Notes: generated by a model from the sequence alone, not told the origin. 64,000 nt of DNA from Incurvaria masculella (GCA_946894095.1 OX335659.1:7199501-7263500), one strand, 5' to 3'; counted from the first letter of the stretch, positions 21,899 to 35,090 are shown. Translations and numbers: made by a program.

Positions 21899-23092
21899 AG
21901 TACAGAGAATTTGTAGGGTCCTTTTCTTTGACGTCGAAGCAATGGTGTAATAAAAAACACATTTCTGGGTTCGGTGGTTCCGAAAATTAATTTTGTTGTA
22001 TTTAAGTACCAAACTACTGAATCGATTTTAAAAAAAAATATGGGATCCCCTGGAAAGTATACTGTAGTCGCCTGGCAACAAACATCAATTCATGGATGCT
22101 ACTGCGCATGCGTGACACGTGGTGGAAGGGAGGTAAGCGAGACAGCGAGGGAAGGAGAGAACGGGAGAGGGGACCGAGCTGGCGAAGACTTGATTGGCGC
22201 TCGTGGAAGCACATGGACGGAAAACCTTCACCGGAGTATCTTGTATTTTCACTACCTACCCGCCTATTTGTGAATTAAGTTATGACTGCATTGGACTAGA
22301 GTTAACAATACCCTTTCGAACAAAAAAAGATTTTTCCAAGTCGGTCCAGGGGTCTTCGAGTAATCGGTGAACATACATAAAAAAAGATTCCGACGAATTG
22401 AGAACCTCCTCTTTTTTTAAGTCTGTTAAAAACACAAATAACTGTCGAGATGCAAAAGCGCCGCAATAGCAACACAAAATGGCGGACAAGTAACAATAGA
22501 AATGCGCGTGACACCTACTCGATATTCGGTAAGCTACTGGCGAGACGGCGAGTGAAAAATGGCGGGCGGGGGAGGAGCGTTCGGATTACAGAGGCGTTCC
22601 GATTAGATGGGGTTCGGATTAAAGAGGTCCTGCTGTACATAGTTTCTGTCGTTCCATACTCGCTGGCCAGCGGCGCCTCGGCGCGTCGCTGCTAGGCTTA
22701 CTTCTCCCTCCGCTCTCATTTGCAAACAAACAACCGTTCAAGTTCCCGTGTCGCTCTCGGCACTAACGAGTTCCAAGCTCCTCCTTCCCCCGGTGTAACC
22801 TTTGGCATTTCGCACAATTGGGCCCTATTAAGCGTAGCTTATGTGTAATTTTGCCCATTATTTTAAATTCGTCGAGTGTGAAAGCGGGAAAGCTTGCCTC
22901 TGCGGCGAAATGTGTTTACTAATTGTTCGCATTGAGCTCACAAAACATTTTTAAATAATGTAAATAATACGAGAAGGCAATTTACAATTAAACTCTTTTC
23001 TGAATTTTAATAAAATAGAGCACCGAAAAGTTTCGTAACAAAACACTGGTTTGCCATAAACGGAAGCCATTAATTCAAACTGGCTTGATTTT
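21899..23092. other. No gene; GC-rich segment and repeat scraps
   Basis: 22385-22432 is the end of the 'aaccgacttcaaa' repeat. 22575-22640 has three loose tandem copies of GTTCGGATTANAGAGG. 22490-22800 is GC-rich, but no exon with credible splice sites or protein similarity was found. Confidence 0.4.
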
Positions 23093-23465
23093 TCTTAAAC
23101 TGGCATTTCGTTACTGCTCTGATTCGAATTATTCGGAATCCATGTAAAACTGTAGGTTCCCTTCCCCTACTAGGTGGGGAACATACCGCCCGGGTTGGTA
23201 CCATCTCATTGGATAAAAATATGGTAGAATCGGAAATGTAGCCGTGCTCATAAAGCCAAGGCTCTAGCTTCACACCTAATTCCTTCGGAAATGGGGTGTA
23301 ATTGGGCTAACATCATAACTGTAAATTTGTGGTATTAGCCATCCGTGCCAGGTTTTCTTTATTGTATAAACACGAAATAAAATTTAAATTAATATTAGTC
23401 TAACATCTAAAAGTAAAATTTAAATTAAAACTAAAACTCTTGTCAGGTTGCATAAAAAAACACCT
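23093..23465 (+). mobile_element. SINE-A, 5'-truncated, with a small insert near the tail
   Basis: Starts at CTGGCATTTCGTTACTG and follows the family body. About 90 bp of AT-rich DNA (23354-23443) separates ATCCGTGCCAGG from the tail GTCAGGTTGCATAAAAAAAC. Confidence 0.8.
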
Positions 23466-24902
23466 CTTACTAGAAAAGGAGGGTATTTGGCGGGGTTCTT
23501 ATGCCTATTCACCTTACAATCTACAAATAAACCATGATTTCTTTGTGTAAAACTGGATAAATCTTAAAGATTTTCCAAGAAAATATTTAGCATTACATGA
23601 GCGCGGTCACTATGTACTGATAATAATTAGAAAAGTTGTCTCTTCGGGTAAGTATGCTCTGTCTCTCTCCAACTCGGGGTGGTAATCCTTGAATTGACTT
23701 CTCCCTCTCACACATTTTTCGCGTTGTAAGCACAGCGCGCTCATGCTACGACTGTGGTGTAAACGGACGCAGGTGAATTAAATAATTCATTAATATTATA
23801 TATGTTCTATTATAGCGCACAGAAACGTGCTAGGTGGCTAGATACTCCTGCAATGCTACAACCTCAATGTAATCAAAGTAGCTACAGCAATAATCAGCAA
23901 AGAGGTACATTTCCAGCTATTTTATTATGTAAAAAAATATATAATTATGAGCATCACAACGTTTGCAAGGGTGAGTTTGGTGATTGAAACTTTGTTTATT
24001 AATTTTATTGTGAACTATTTTTTTCTCTACCAATATTATCTGCCTTTTCTGCTACAAAGCATACTAAACACAATATATATACAGTTAACTATTGCACCAT
24101 TCGTCTGTTAAAACGCAGTATTTATTAAATGGGAAATTAAAACTTTGTTGTTAGGCAACGCCACGGTAGGTTATTCTTACTCGTACTACTTCCGACACAG
24201 AATGTTCGTACTGAAATATATCGTAATGCTACATCAAAATCTGAAAAACCTCGCATAATATTTTTATGTAATAATGACCCAGATCATATAATATCACACA
24301 AAACAATAGTTTTAGGCACAGTATTAGCAATTTTATTTATCCATTTACACCATAACATAACGTCGTCATCCCTGAAATCGAGGCAAGCAGAGCCATGCAC
24401 AAGTTATGCTGATCCGAATTATCAACAGCCCAATGAGTAACAGGGTCACTGGACCTACGTATAGGTACCGTATTAGTATGTATATTTGGACCATCGACAC
24501 GTGAATACCATGACGGCAATAATCCCGATTGTGTTTAAAATGCTGTGCAAGGAGTAACTGTAAATCCCAGAAAATAAGGGAGTATTTAATTAACTAGAAC
24601 GAATCGAAATATCAATTCGGTTATGCGTTGTATTCATGCATGTTGCTTCAGGTGTTTGTGAAATGGAGGAATTATTGAATGTATTACTGCAAAGGGTCAA
24701 AGGGTCCTAATAAAGGAAAGTTAAGGGCGGGATAAAAGCCAATTGCATTCAGTTTGATAAGGACGTAAGAAAAAAAAATTTGGCCGGTTTTTATTATAAT
24801 AGGAAGACAGTATATTGTGAGGATGTTTTGCAAATATTAAATAGATTACTCCGTAGTAAAAGTATCGCCTATACATCGCCTATACACGGACGCACAAACT
24901 CC
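23466..24902. other. No gene recognised
   Basis: AT-rich. A minus-strand open frame at 24337-24519 has an unusual, not low-complexity composition (WYSRVDGPNIHTNTVPIRRS) but no family could be named. Confidence 0.35.
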
Positions 24903-24980
24903 CTTAAGAGGATAATCAGGCGATCAAGTTACATACATAGCTTGTGCCTGTTTCCTCACTCAAATTAAGAGATATGTTTC
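24903..24980. mobile_element. MITE family E, left arm
   Basis: CCCTTAAGAGGATAATCAGG, CGATCAAGTTACATACATAG, CTTGTGCCTGTTTCCTCACT. It joins directly to MITE D at 24981. Confidence 0.65.
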
Positions 24981-25505
24981 TGACTCATTCGCGGGCACGG
25001 TACAAAACCGTGCTGTTGCGCTCTGGGACCTTCTCTGTTTCAAAGAAAAAGACAGGCTCCGTGATGAGGAAGGTGCAAGATGTCCACAAAAAAGACAATG
25101 TGCATAGTGTATGATTTGGTAAGATTTACGATTTTTTTTATTTCAAAACGACTTATAGCTAAAAGGTTTACTTTACGACCGCTGTAGTCAAAAATCTAAC
25201 AAAAACCAAATAGAATATAAATCTTGATTAAATAAGCTATGTCTGATGACTAATCTTTTTAAGATTTTCTTACTTTATCATTGCGTAATAAACCACCAAA
25301 GTTATTGTATAAAACGTGCGAAAAATTCGAACTTTCGGACCTTACAACTTAGAAACCAAACACAATTTTACAATGCCAACGGTCATCAGACATCTAGTTC
25401 GATCAAATAAAGCTCTTTTGAGCAACATTTGGGATCTCTAATAAGAAATATGGGCGTGATCTTCTTTCCCCGTTTGTATGAGGAGTTGAGCGGGTTGGGC
25501 CAGCT
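24981..25505 (+). mobile_element. MITE family D, nearly complete
   Basis: Matches the family from CTCATTCGCGGGCACGGTAC to GAGCGGGTTGGGCCAGCTT. The first 27 bases, including TTAA, are replaced by MITE E sequence. Confidence 0.82.
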
Positions 25506-26179
25506 TCTGAGCGCTACGTCTGTACGATTTAATATGTTTGATAACATTTATTTTTATTTGCATAAAAAGTTTAAGAGGCGTTTCAATTATATTTCATTTC
25601 ATTTATTTAAACTTTTTTGGTAGTCAAACTACACTAAGTTACGTCAAAAACTGAATGATCCGCGGACTCGATCAACTCTGTAAAATAGAATCCGCAAAGA
25701 AACTTTACGAGTTTTCCGTCCACAGTAATTAAATCCATACTTCGATCTAAATGCTACTGCCAAACATTTCTTGGTAGAACAATTTAAGGTAAAAAACAAG
25801 AACAAAAGAAACAGTCACCATCCGTGCAAATTAATTAGATATAGAACTTACTTAACTAACAATAATACAACAATATGTATAGTCTTACAAGTATTCTCTG
25901 GTGTAAAAGCCGTCGTCAACTTAACCTATGTTAACAAGTCAATATGTTATATGTATACTACAAGCGTAGTATTAATATCAAAAAAGTTTTACAACAAAGT
26001 ATGCTACAAATATATGTACTTTTCCTATTATATTAAATCGCAAAAGGGGGTTAATCGGATAGAGCTTCGTTTATATTATAATACACTTTACTACTGAGTA
26101 CTAATATTATTTTATTATTAAAGTCAATAAGAGGCAATATACATGATTTGAGATTACCGTGGTTAACAATCATTTTATT
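25506..26179. other. No gene recognised
   Basis: AT-rich; the open frame at 25771-26097 has a biased Y/K/N composition and no domain. Confidence 0.4.
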
Positions 26180-26705
26180 CCGGGAGGTCTCGACATTTTT
26201 GGTCACGATAAGGTAAATGGCTGAATCTGGGTTCACAGGTTAGAGGCCAATCCTCTGATGCTAAATATGTCGGTCTGCCTGTGCCAAGTGGTTGCGTTAT
26301 CTAGATTGGCTATATAAAATATATGTTGGTATGTACTTGCTGATGAATATATTGATTGTCTAGAAACATTGATATCTATTAATTATACAACAATAACCAG
26401 TCGGTTTTTTAATTAAATACTTAAATACACCTAAAGTTTTATCTGCAACCTAAATCGCCAATAACTACGAAATGCAACCAAAGATTTGTTCAGTTTTAGT
26501 ATTGCTAAGCAAGTATGTACTGATACTTTCATGCCTCGTTATTTGCAGCCATTTACCTTATCATATATATTTTTTGTCACCATAACTACTTTTTCAGGCG
26601 CCTTATCTACGTAACGCAACCACTTGGCACAGGCAGACTGACACATTTAGCTTCAGAGGGTTGGTCTTTATCCTGTGAATCCAGTCGCGACCTCCTAGTC
26701 TATTT
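26180..26705. mobile_element. Element L with about 120-bp inverted ends
   Basis: Left arm contains GGGAGGTCTCGAC, GGGTTCACAGG, GATGCTAAATATGTCGGTCT, GCCTGTGCCAAGTGGTTGCG. The right arm has the inverse: CGCAACCACTTGGCACAGGC, AGACTGACACATTTAGCTTC, CCTGTGAATCCAGTCGCGAC, CTCC. The interior has no ORF of interest. Confidence 0.72.
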
Positions 26706-27884
26706 TAAGGCGCTAGGACTAGCCAACTACTGGCGCCATACAAATGCACTTTTTAACAAATGTAATAATATATAGTGAAACTCTTTAGCAAATCCAAATA
26801 GAACTCCAGACTGATAATGGATTGTTAATATTTTTTTATTCCATCATTTATTTAAATAATAATAAAAATAAAAAAGTTGATTTTTCTCATTAGAAATCTG
26901 AAAGTAATTCGATTTCTAGATATAAGCAAAAACAGCATATATGCATAAACAAAAAAATCCATTTGCTTTTAGATTTCTACATTTAGTCAAAAAAGTTCGG
27001 AAATGGACACCGTTTCCGCAATGTATTTTGTATAGAAAAAGGAAACATACATTAACGAAAATAGTTCGATTCCTAGACACAGAATCATATATTGTAAGAA
27101 TGACACTTATAATCGTCAGACTTAGTTAGTTAACTTGGGGTGCCTCGTCTAACTTTGCGATTTGGCTAGTACCAGGGCCTTAAGGTTTGTGGAAAACGGC
27201 TTACTCACGGTGTGTCGATGATATTTTACGACGCGACGTACATTTGGTCCATCATGAGGCAAATTTCTTATCACTGTAGGTAATTTACATCACGGATAAT
27301 GAGTTAATTTAACAAAAAAAAAAACAAAAAACGTGCGGACATAGATCTCAGTTGATCCATGTAATGTGCGAAATATCAGAAAAAATATTTCTTAATTTGA
27401 CTGAGGAGACAGCCATGAGCCCTTGTCTCTGCGAGATAGTCGCCTAGATAGGCGGATGTACCTAGTCTCTATGCGATCGAGTGGTGTGGTGGCGTGGCAG
27501 TGTGTGAGACTGAGGAGGCGAGGAAAGTGGGTCAGTCTCCCCGGTGCCTCCGCGCGCCTGTATGGGAGGGGCCTATTAAGAGCGGATGCATAGCCTATAA
27601 CGCATCAATGTAGCCCGAGGAAGCCATAAATACGTTAATAATGCGTAATGACCTTTGCATTGGCTTTTGCATGCTTACGTTGTAAGTGGTTTTGTAATCT
27701 GCAGTAATAACGTTCGCGTTTACTAACTCCCTCTATAAACCAGTAATGATGCTGTGATAAGAAGCTGATTGCGTTATGTATGGCAAGAGCTCAAGGAATG
27801 GTCAGATACAATGTTAGATAAAAATAATTTCGAAATTACAGTACATTTTTTTTGAATTCATGCTCTGATATAATAGGACTTTCC
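26706..27884. other. No gene; MITE E scrap
   Basis: 27317-27425 is a MITE E right arm (CATAGATCTCAGTTGATCCA, TTAATTTGACTGAGGAGACA). A GC-richer stretch at 27430-27600 contains no clear exon. Confidence 0.4.
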
Positions 27885-28130
27885 TTTCATGCGATAGTTT
27901 GTGGGTTCAAATCCGCGGCGCGGTCATGCACCACTTTATTTCTCTTTTTTTTTACTTAGAGTTAGATAACTGCATTTCGTAATGAATTCGAGCTGTTTCA
28001 TGGTTCGGAACCCATGTCAAACTAAAGGTCGCCTTCCCCTAATAGGTGGTAGGGTTAAGCACGCCCGGGTTGGTACCATCGCATTGGATTGGTTGAAGCG
28101 GCAATGAAAAATTGTCTTGCTCTATGCATG
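27885..28130 (+). mobile_element. SINE-A, 3'-truncated
   Basis: Head with B-box GTGGGTTCAAATCCGCGGCG is followed by CATGCACCACTTTATTTCTC and the body up to GAAGCGGCAATGAAAAATTG. The distal body and tail are missing. Confidence 0.75.
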
Positions 28131-28536
28131 GCAATGAGGTTTTTTCATAGTTCATTGAGTTGTTAAAATTATGAATATTTTAATTTGTATTGTGTATTTA
28201 TTAGTATTATTGGAAATTATTCCGCAAATAGAGCCAAGGCTTGTCACTGCTAGTAGAGTCCGCGTGACGGATCTCTGTGATATCGGCGCTATACGATATC
28301 ACTATCGTAATTTAATTTTTAATTATCTTTAATTATCTTACTTTAGCTACTAATTTTCAAGTTATTCGTTACCTTTATAATGTTTTCGTTACATAAGATA
28401 ATTTAATTTTTATGATTTATAATTATAACTTAGTATAGAATACAATTTAGAAATTAAGTAAGTATAAGCTTTATCTAATTGGAATTGTAAGCATTATCAA
28501 TAATAAACATTTTTATTTTCATTTTAATGTTCACAA
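28131..28536. other. No gene recognised
   Basis: AT-rich; nothing seen. Confidence 0.4.
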
Positions 28537-28736
28537 TCCATACTTGCTTGCACCAATTTTGATGAAATTTGGTATATAGAGAGTCTGGACCTTGGGAAAG
28601 GATATAGGCTCACTTTGTGGTGAAATTAAAATCAAAGAGGGTGAAAAACGGGGTTGAAATAAAATAAAAAGATAGGTTCAGCTCTCAATCAGTCCGAAAC
28701 GACATTGACCCGAGCGGAATCGGGTACTTATGCTAG
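28537..28736 (+). mobile_element. Short non-autonomous Helitron
   Basis: A|TCCATACTTGCTTGCACC at the start and CCCGAGCGGAATCGGGTACT, TATGCTAG|T at the end; the terminal hairpin has one mismatch. The body contains GTCTGGACCTTGGGAAAGGA. Confidence 0.78.
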
Positions 28737-30347
28737 TAAACAATAAACAGTGCTTCCACGTTGAAAATAAATAGATACGATCCTGCTACAGTGCAGCGGA
28801 GGCGTAGCGAATTATTTCGTAGAGCCGCTACGAGAGCGAACAAGACGTCGCTACGCACGTAGCTGCTTTCGTAGCCAAACGAGGCCTCTACGGATCGGTT
28901 TGTGACTAAAAGGCGTGATGTGATCCGCACGTGTTCCGAATGGCAATTCGAGATGTGTTAAGGATTCTCACATTTCCAATTTGCTTTCGATCTAGCGTTC
29001 TATTCCCAGAACGAATACAAAAATACCCATCAGAACACTCATTCCGTGCATTGGACGTTTACTCTCCACCCGTTTGACGTTTTTCCACTTTTTGCTTATA
29101 TTCCGTACGCTGCGGCGCCGTTCCAATAGAGTTTATCTACACATAGTGTTAACTGGTCCACTATAATACTGGAATTAGTTACGAAATTTAAAGTCGTGTA
29201 AAAATGGTACGAGTAACATATATTATGATTATACAGGTTGAATAATTTTTCAAGTGTGCCTTCATGGTCAAATCCGAAACTATAAGAAATCATAAAAAAC
29301 ACTCAAAGGATTCACGAGGCTGATTTGATAAAAACTAAATCTACATTATTAGATTAATACAAAAATCTAGCCGGGAATCGAACTCGTTGATTTTGAAAAA
29401 CACAAACATTTTGTTTAACGTAAAAATAAATTAATGTATGAAATAAATTGTTAAAAGGTTTATTTAATTCGTTTTCAATATACCCGAACGAGATCTATGA
29501 ATATTTTAACTTATCTCAAGAATGTTTTGAAGACTGTATGTTCAATTTCTTGTGTAAGCCGCTTTAGCCTATTTTAAAAAGACATCATACCGGTTTCAGG
29601 CGAATGAAATACGTATGTATTCAACTTTTAGAGCTCGCATGCCAATCCAGAAGGCCTTAAGTCACTAAAGCGAAAATAATTCCGCAATCAAATTACAAAA
29701 TGGATCGTGAGCCCACTCTGCCTCGTTAAAATAAGTAATAACACCACTGCCAGGATTTCCGCAGGATATTCTTAAAATGTAACAAATTTCGCAGAATTTA
29801 CGCCAACTTGACATCACGTGGTAAACTCGCCGGATTATTAAACTAATTACTAAATGTACTGTTGGGATATTATTTTAGGTAACTTGATATATTTATCCTG
29901 ACTCAGTTTTATTGGCTCTCCGTGTGAAGCACAATTTTGGTCAGTTTTTATAAAGTTCAATCAATAGAATCGGCACCTTTGGCCTTGCGAATGCATGTTT
30001 GCCCATGGGCGTCATCGGGAATCTCTAATGTGAGGGCCTGGCGTACGCCATGTGCCAAGTTTAACATAAAAAGTTACTTAGCCCTTGGCATTTTCTAACC
30101 TTTCCGGCGTCTTCTGAAAAAACGTAACTCCCGAAGAAACTTTTTTCTGTAAAGCGTTCGAGAATAATGAATAACTTTCGGGTTATGACTGCTCAAACTT
30201 TTCAACCTTACACGCGTGTCGACAAAATTACAGCCTGTTTTCCTTTATTTCATGAGGCCTTGGAGGCCTGGCGGTCAGCGCCACGCTTCTCGATCGAGAG
30301 TTAGCCTAAAAAAAATTACTTATTCATTACTGCTACAGAAATGTTTG
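28737..30347. other. No gene recognised
   Basis: 28770-28940 contains several GTAGC/GCTAC motifs in both orientations, suggesting a degraded repeat. The rest is AT-rich without exons. Confidence 0.35.
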
Positions 30348-30638
30348 CTTTTTAGGGTTCCGTACCCAAAGGATGCCCACGGTAACCTATTACTAAGCCT
30401 CCGCTGTTCGTCCGTCCGTCCGTCTGTCACAGGGTTGTATCTCATGAACCGTAATAGGTAGGCAGCTGAAATTTTCGCAGTGTGTATTTATTTTGCCGCT
30501 ATAACAAGAAATGGTAAAATTAATAAAATATTAAAAAAGGGGGGATCCCACATAAAAAACGTGATTTTTTGTGTTAAATATTTTTCGATGGCACGGAACC
30601 CTTCGTGTGCGAATGCGACTCGTACTGGGCCGGTTTTT
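30348..30638 (-). mobile_element. Lepidopteran interspersed repeat C, copy 1
   Basis: From TTTTTAGGGTTCCGTACCCA through (CCGT)n and CATGAACCGTAATAGGTAGG to GGGCCGGTTTTT. The other end normally reads AACCGGCCAAGTGCGAGTCG. Copies in the opposite orientation lie at 42390, 50973 and 60852. Confidence 0.82.
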
Positions 30639-31896
30639 GAAAATATAACTTCTTTAATTTGAACGGTCGAATTGTTTACACAGGATAAATTTAAGCTCAA
30701 GATTATGCTTGACTAATTATTCTAGCTTGACTAGTTTTTACCAGCAAACCAAATCATTTTATAAGGGTAAGACATACCTTACAGTATAAAAACAGTAACT
30801 TGCGTATAACATAATGAAGATAAGTTCATTAGCCAAATAAGATAACTTTTATGTGAAAACTAGCCAAGTCACATCTTGAGCTTTTGTCCTCTATCTCCTT
30901 ATTGTTTTCGTAACTAAAATAGATGTTTATATCAAACATTAAATTCGGTTAGAATATTTGGATGTTTTAAATGTTAACATTACCTTTTCTGTTGTATTGA
31001 TTTGACGTTAATCAGTGACATGAGTATAAATTTAGAAGCTATTATAAATCAAAAGTTAGCAGGTGTTATTTTACAGCAATTCCTAGAATTCGAACCCCCG
31101 TTCTTCGGACTCGAATTGAGATATTTCAGACCTTCGGATTCTCACAGTAAATATAATCGTTCAAAATATACAAAACAACAATTTTCTCAGAGATAATCCA
31201 TTACAAATATGTACACGCTATGTACACACGATATACATAATATTGCAAACGTAGGCGGGTAAAACAGCAAACTTTCGCAATATATCCCTAACCGAGGATT
31301 GAAAATCCCATTTTCCCGAAAAGTGTCGAATTCGGGGCATGTGCCACGTTGCCATCTTGACAGATGTCACATTTGATTGCTCTCAAAATGTAAGCATTTC
31401 TCACGTCAGCTCGCGTAATCCATCAAACAATTCTTCCTCCATTTTTATGTGTGCTTCGCCTTCGCAAATCACACTCCGGCGGATTTTCTTTTCGAAGTGT
31501 CGAAAATCGGCAACGCAATTGCGGAAAACGGTCTGGTGACGTTATGACCCAATTAGGAAGGCAATTTGAGCGCCGACACCATCTCCAGTAACCAGCGGCC
31601 GCCGCCCATACATGCATACCTACATACACCCAACACGCACCACGCTGGGATACCGAGCTATTGGATTAGGGGCAGCAATATTTTTCCACTTGGCGACCAA
31701 GCCACTTAGATATTTTAACAGTAGACACATTTTATGGACGCGAGACTGAACACAATTATGTGATACAAACAGCTAGGTATATTCATGGAGGTGATCAAGT
31801 AAATTCTTCACCTCCGTGGGTATATTGGGATTGGCAAGAAAAAGCAAACACCAGTGACGACGAGAAGATAAAACTGTATTGCGGACGTGTCTCGAC
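30639..31896. other. No gene recognised
   Basis: Open frames at 31339-31629 on both strands have ordinary composition but no recognisable domain and no splice context. Confidence 0.35.
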
Positions 31897-32109
31897 AGGT
31901 CTATTCCTGGCATTCAGTAATCAGGAATCCTGAGTCTAGAAAACCGCTTTCGTAGCGGTTTTCAAAGCGATTTTCTTGACGAAAATATTCCGGAGCATAA
32001 TTTTTTTAATCAATCAAGATTTTCCATAGAAATACTCGCTTTGAAAATCGCTATTAAAACTGTTTTCTAGGCGCAGAATTCCTGATTACTGAATGCTAGG
32101 AATAGATCT
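31897..32109. mobile_element. Foldback element K, copy 2
   Basis: AGGTCTATTCCTGGCATTCA, GTAATCAGGAAT at the left and ATTCCTGATTACTGAATGCT, AGGAATAGATCT at the right are inverted. The interior again faces CGTAGCGGTTTTCAAAGCGA with TCGCTTTGAAAATCGC. Confidence 0.78.
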
Positions 32110-32599
32110 AGCCGATTCATGGGACTAAACGTCATGAAGACTGGAACAACGTCTTAAAATTTCAACTGCACACTGAAAACGGCAGGAATTGTCAAAATGT
32201 TATCAACGCTTTAGTTTATCGCTGGAAAAGAATACCTAAAGTATTTTCGATAGACAATCTGAGGATGCCGAAACAGAAATTTTCGCTTTATTTTATGATT
32301 GTTCCCTCCTAATTCTCAGTTAAGGCGAGAAGCGGGGGCGTATTGGGTTTAGCTATTGCGCCGTAAATATTATACGCCGTATAATAAACATCTGAAAAAA
32401 ATTTGTTTCATTATGATTGCTAAAGGAATGGTTTTACGTTTACCGTTATTACGCATTATCTAGGCAGAAGAACGGATACGGTTGCATTCTTTCCACATGT
32501 CGCATAAAAGAAGAAAGAAAAAAGTTTTGTTAATTCTTCTAAAGCGGATGTGAATGCATTGTATTACGTGGGGTACACTGGACATTCTGAGATAAGAAT
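32110..32599. other. No gene recognised
   Basis: AT-rich; nothing seen. Confidence 0.35.
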
Positions 32600-32890
32600 A
32601 GGTGAACGAAGTACGAAGTTTGGACGCATGGAACGAATGGATGACGAAAAAATTACAAAACAAATTTACAGAGAAGAAAGTGAGCGCAAGTGTCGTACCC
32701 GGGCGGCCTAGGAGAACGTACCACGACCAAATCGATGTATTTCTTCGTAAAGGTCTGGTACATAGCACCCGTAATCGTAGAGCATTAATGAAAATATGTA
32801 TATCTGTAGATAAAGCGAAAGAGGTGTATGGCGTGCTGTATAGCCAGTCCGATCCTGTGTCTAAAATACATTCCAGAACGAATATCCCCT
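32600..32890 (+). pseudogene. LINE ORF2 C-terminal fragment
   Basis: An open frame reads WNEWMTKKLQN, then VVPGRPRRTYHDQIDVFLRK around residues 32-51, then MKICISVDKAKEVYG. The GRPRxxxxDQI arrangement followed by a basic helical stretch is the pattern of the extreme C-terminus of several insect LINE polymerases. The same nucleotide block recurs, broken, at 42115-42190 (RNRRACMKICMSVEKAKE) and inverted at 46330-46420. No RT core is present. Confidence 0.55.
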
Positions 32891-34324
32891 GAACGTTCTT
32901 TGAGTTTAGAGCCTAAAGTTTTGACAAATAATTTTGCATCCCTACTCCAAACACCTGAAGTCTCGACCACAAGAGCCACGAATTCGTAATTTACTTTAAT
33001 TGTTGAATATTTTGAGTGTTTATATGTCATATGAGGCCTCCAATGTATCCACACCAGAGCCCTGCCTTAAAGTCTTATTTATTAAATGTTAAATTTATTA
33101 AATGTTTAATTTATTAAACTTTAATTAAATAGTAATTTCGCCGGGCGTAGAATATCAAAGAAAATTCGACGGGTTTCCCCGGCATTCATTTTAGTCATGC
33201 TTAACAAGCTTTGAAAAATATCTGTCTCGATATTTCCGTCTACCGTCGGAGTGGAATTCCTTTGGCTCCTCACGGTATGCTCATTCCTCTAACTCACGGA
33301 ATCCTATTTCGTTCCATTTCATTCCTGACATTCCACCCGCGCTCTCGCCTTTTACGCCTCGTCAGGCTGGAGTAAGCATCATCTGATAAAACGATTTACT
33401 TGCGAAAAGTCTGTAATAGTTAGCATTTATGGCTGCATTTTTGCCTGTTGTATCCTATTTTGGTGTGCAAATGAAGATATAATTAAATGTGCAGGTTTTA
33501 TTTTTATAAATATATTTTACTAGCTAAGGTTCCGGCTTCTTGTGGGTTAATCTCGTTTTAGACAATCACCCGAGCGGAACCCAAGAAAATGCGCCTTCGG
33601 CCCCCGATCCACCGACCGCATGGTCCGCCCGCGCTATTAGTTCATTTGCGATTATTATTTATTAAAGGGTCTTTATTACTAAAGTGCTTATAATCTTATA
33701 CTGTTATTGATTGCAAGCTGTTAAGTAAGGCTCTTAATATGCGACGATTAAGCTAAACAGCAGAAGGTGAAAAAGGCTCTTAGAGTAACCGATTCATACA
33801 TTGCAAGACGGTTGTTATTATTATTGAAATTACAGTTATATTCACTGATTTTTTTTAGTGTACAAATATGCGAATTAATGACATAACTCCCATAATTATA
33901 ACCTTATTGTAAGAAATAGCTTAACCTAAACTGTGGCAACCCCGCCTCAGATAAAGTTCCCGCTCCGTGTTCCCTAATCCGATTAGCCATAATCTAAGCC
34001 AATATTGACGATGAGAATGAGCTAAAATTACATTTCGCTATCGGCGACATGATATGTGATGTAGGGGGTGTGTCGCGGCGAAGGTCCGAGTGAATGGTCA
34101 TAAGTATCACGAAGGACCCACCGCGATAAACACTGTTTGCGGAGGCCTCGTTGTGTTGATTCAGGATCTTGGTTCGTGCGGTTGATTTAACTCGGGGGGT
34201 ATTTTTGCTGAAGATTTGGTGCTTTGGGTGATTATCTACGAGGACACCAACTCTTACAAGATAACATATGTATGTTCATATATGTATGTACTTACACATA
34301 TATAATAACTACATTTCACGTTTG
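32891..34324. other. No gene; Helitron end
   Basis: 33519-33560 is a minus-strand Helitron 3' end (ACTAGCTAAGGTTCCGGCTT). Nothing else recognised. Confidence 0.4.
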
Positions 34325-35090
34325 ACAGGCTCGTAAAGGCGGCGAGTCCTTGCATTTCAGAGGCCATGGGTTCAATCCCCGCCCCGTCCATGCACCACTC
34401 TCTTTCTATTTCTGTTTTTTTTTTATGCGACCTGACATGGATGGCTAATACCACACAATTACCGTAATGATATTAGCCCAATACACCACATTCCCGAAGG
34501 AATTTGGTGCCATGCCAGGAGCACGGCTACATTGAACTGGATGGAAAACACGGACAATTTTTCATTGCCGCTTCGACCATCTTTTCATCCAATGCGATGG
34601 TACCAACCCGGGCGGGCTTAAACCCTACCACCTAGTAGGGGAAGGGGACCTACAGTTTTACATGGATTCCGAACCATGGAGCAGCTCGCATTCGTGACGA
34701 AATGCACTTATCGAACTCGGAAAGAGAAAGACAGTGGTGCATGTCGGTATTGACCCCAGGCCTCTGGTACGCTAGGCCAGTCCCCGCGCCACTAGGCTAC
34801 GAGCCGCTGTATTGGATAAGTTCATTTCGTCACAAATGCGAGCCGTTCCATGGTTCGGAATGTATGTAAAACTTTAGGTCCCTTCCCCATTAGGTGGTAG
34901 GGTACCATCTACTAGGGGATCACCTAATGCTATAGCCCGGGTTGGTACTATCGCATTGGATGAAAGTATGGTCGAAACGGCAATGAAAAATAGTCCGTTT
35001 TTTTTCAATGAATCAGTCCTCATAAAGGGGTGATTCTTGCGTGGCACCTTATTTCATCGGATTATTTTAATGTGGCATCTATATTGGCCA
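34325..35090 (+). mobile_element. SINE-A copy split by a second SINE-A
   Basis: The head and first body block (GGCTCGTAAAGGCGGCGAGT, GGGTTCAATCCCCGCCCCGT, CACCACTCTCTTTCTATTTC) end at 34413. The continuation AAGTTCATTTCGTCACAAAT starts at about 34818 and runs to about 35090. Between them lies a complete antisense copy. The body has a local duplication near CACCTAGTAG. Confidence 0.82.
34414..34808 (-). mobile_element. SINE-A, full length, nested in another SINE-A
   Basis: Poly-T then ATGCGACCTGACATGGATGG at the left is the tail in reverse; CCAGTCCCCGCGCCACTAGG and CTACGAGCCGCT at the right is the tRNA-like head in reverse. The body is essentially intact, so this is one of the younger copies. 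Confidence 0.88.

Noticed and set aside
21974..22278. Overlapping open frames in the GC-rich stretch near 22.1 kb
   Set aside because: Frames on both strands are of similar length, rich in Arg/Gly/Glu from a purine-rich run, with no domain or splice support.
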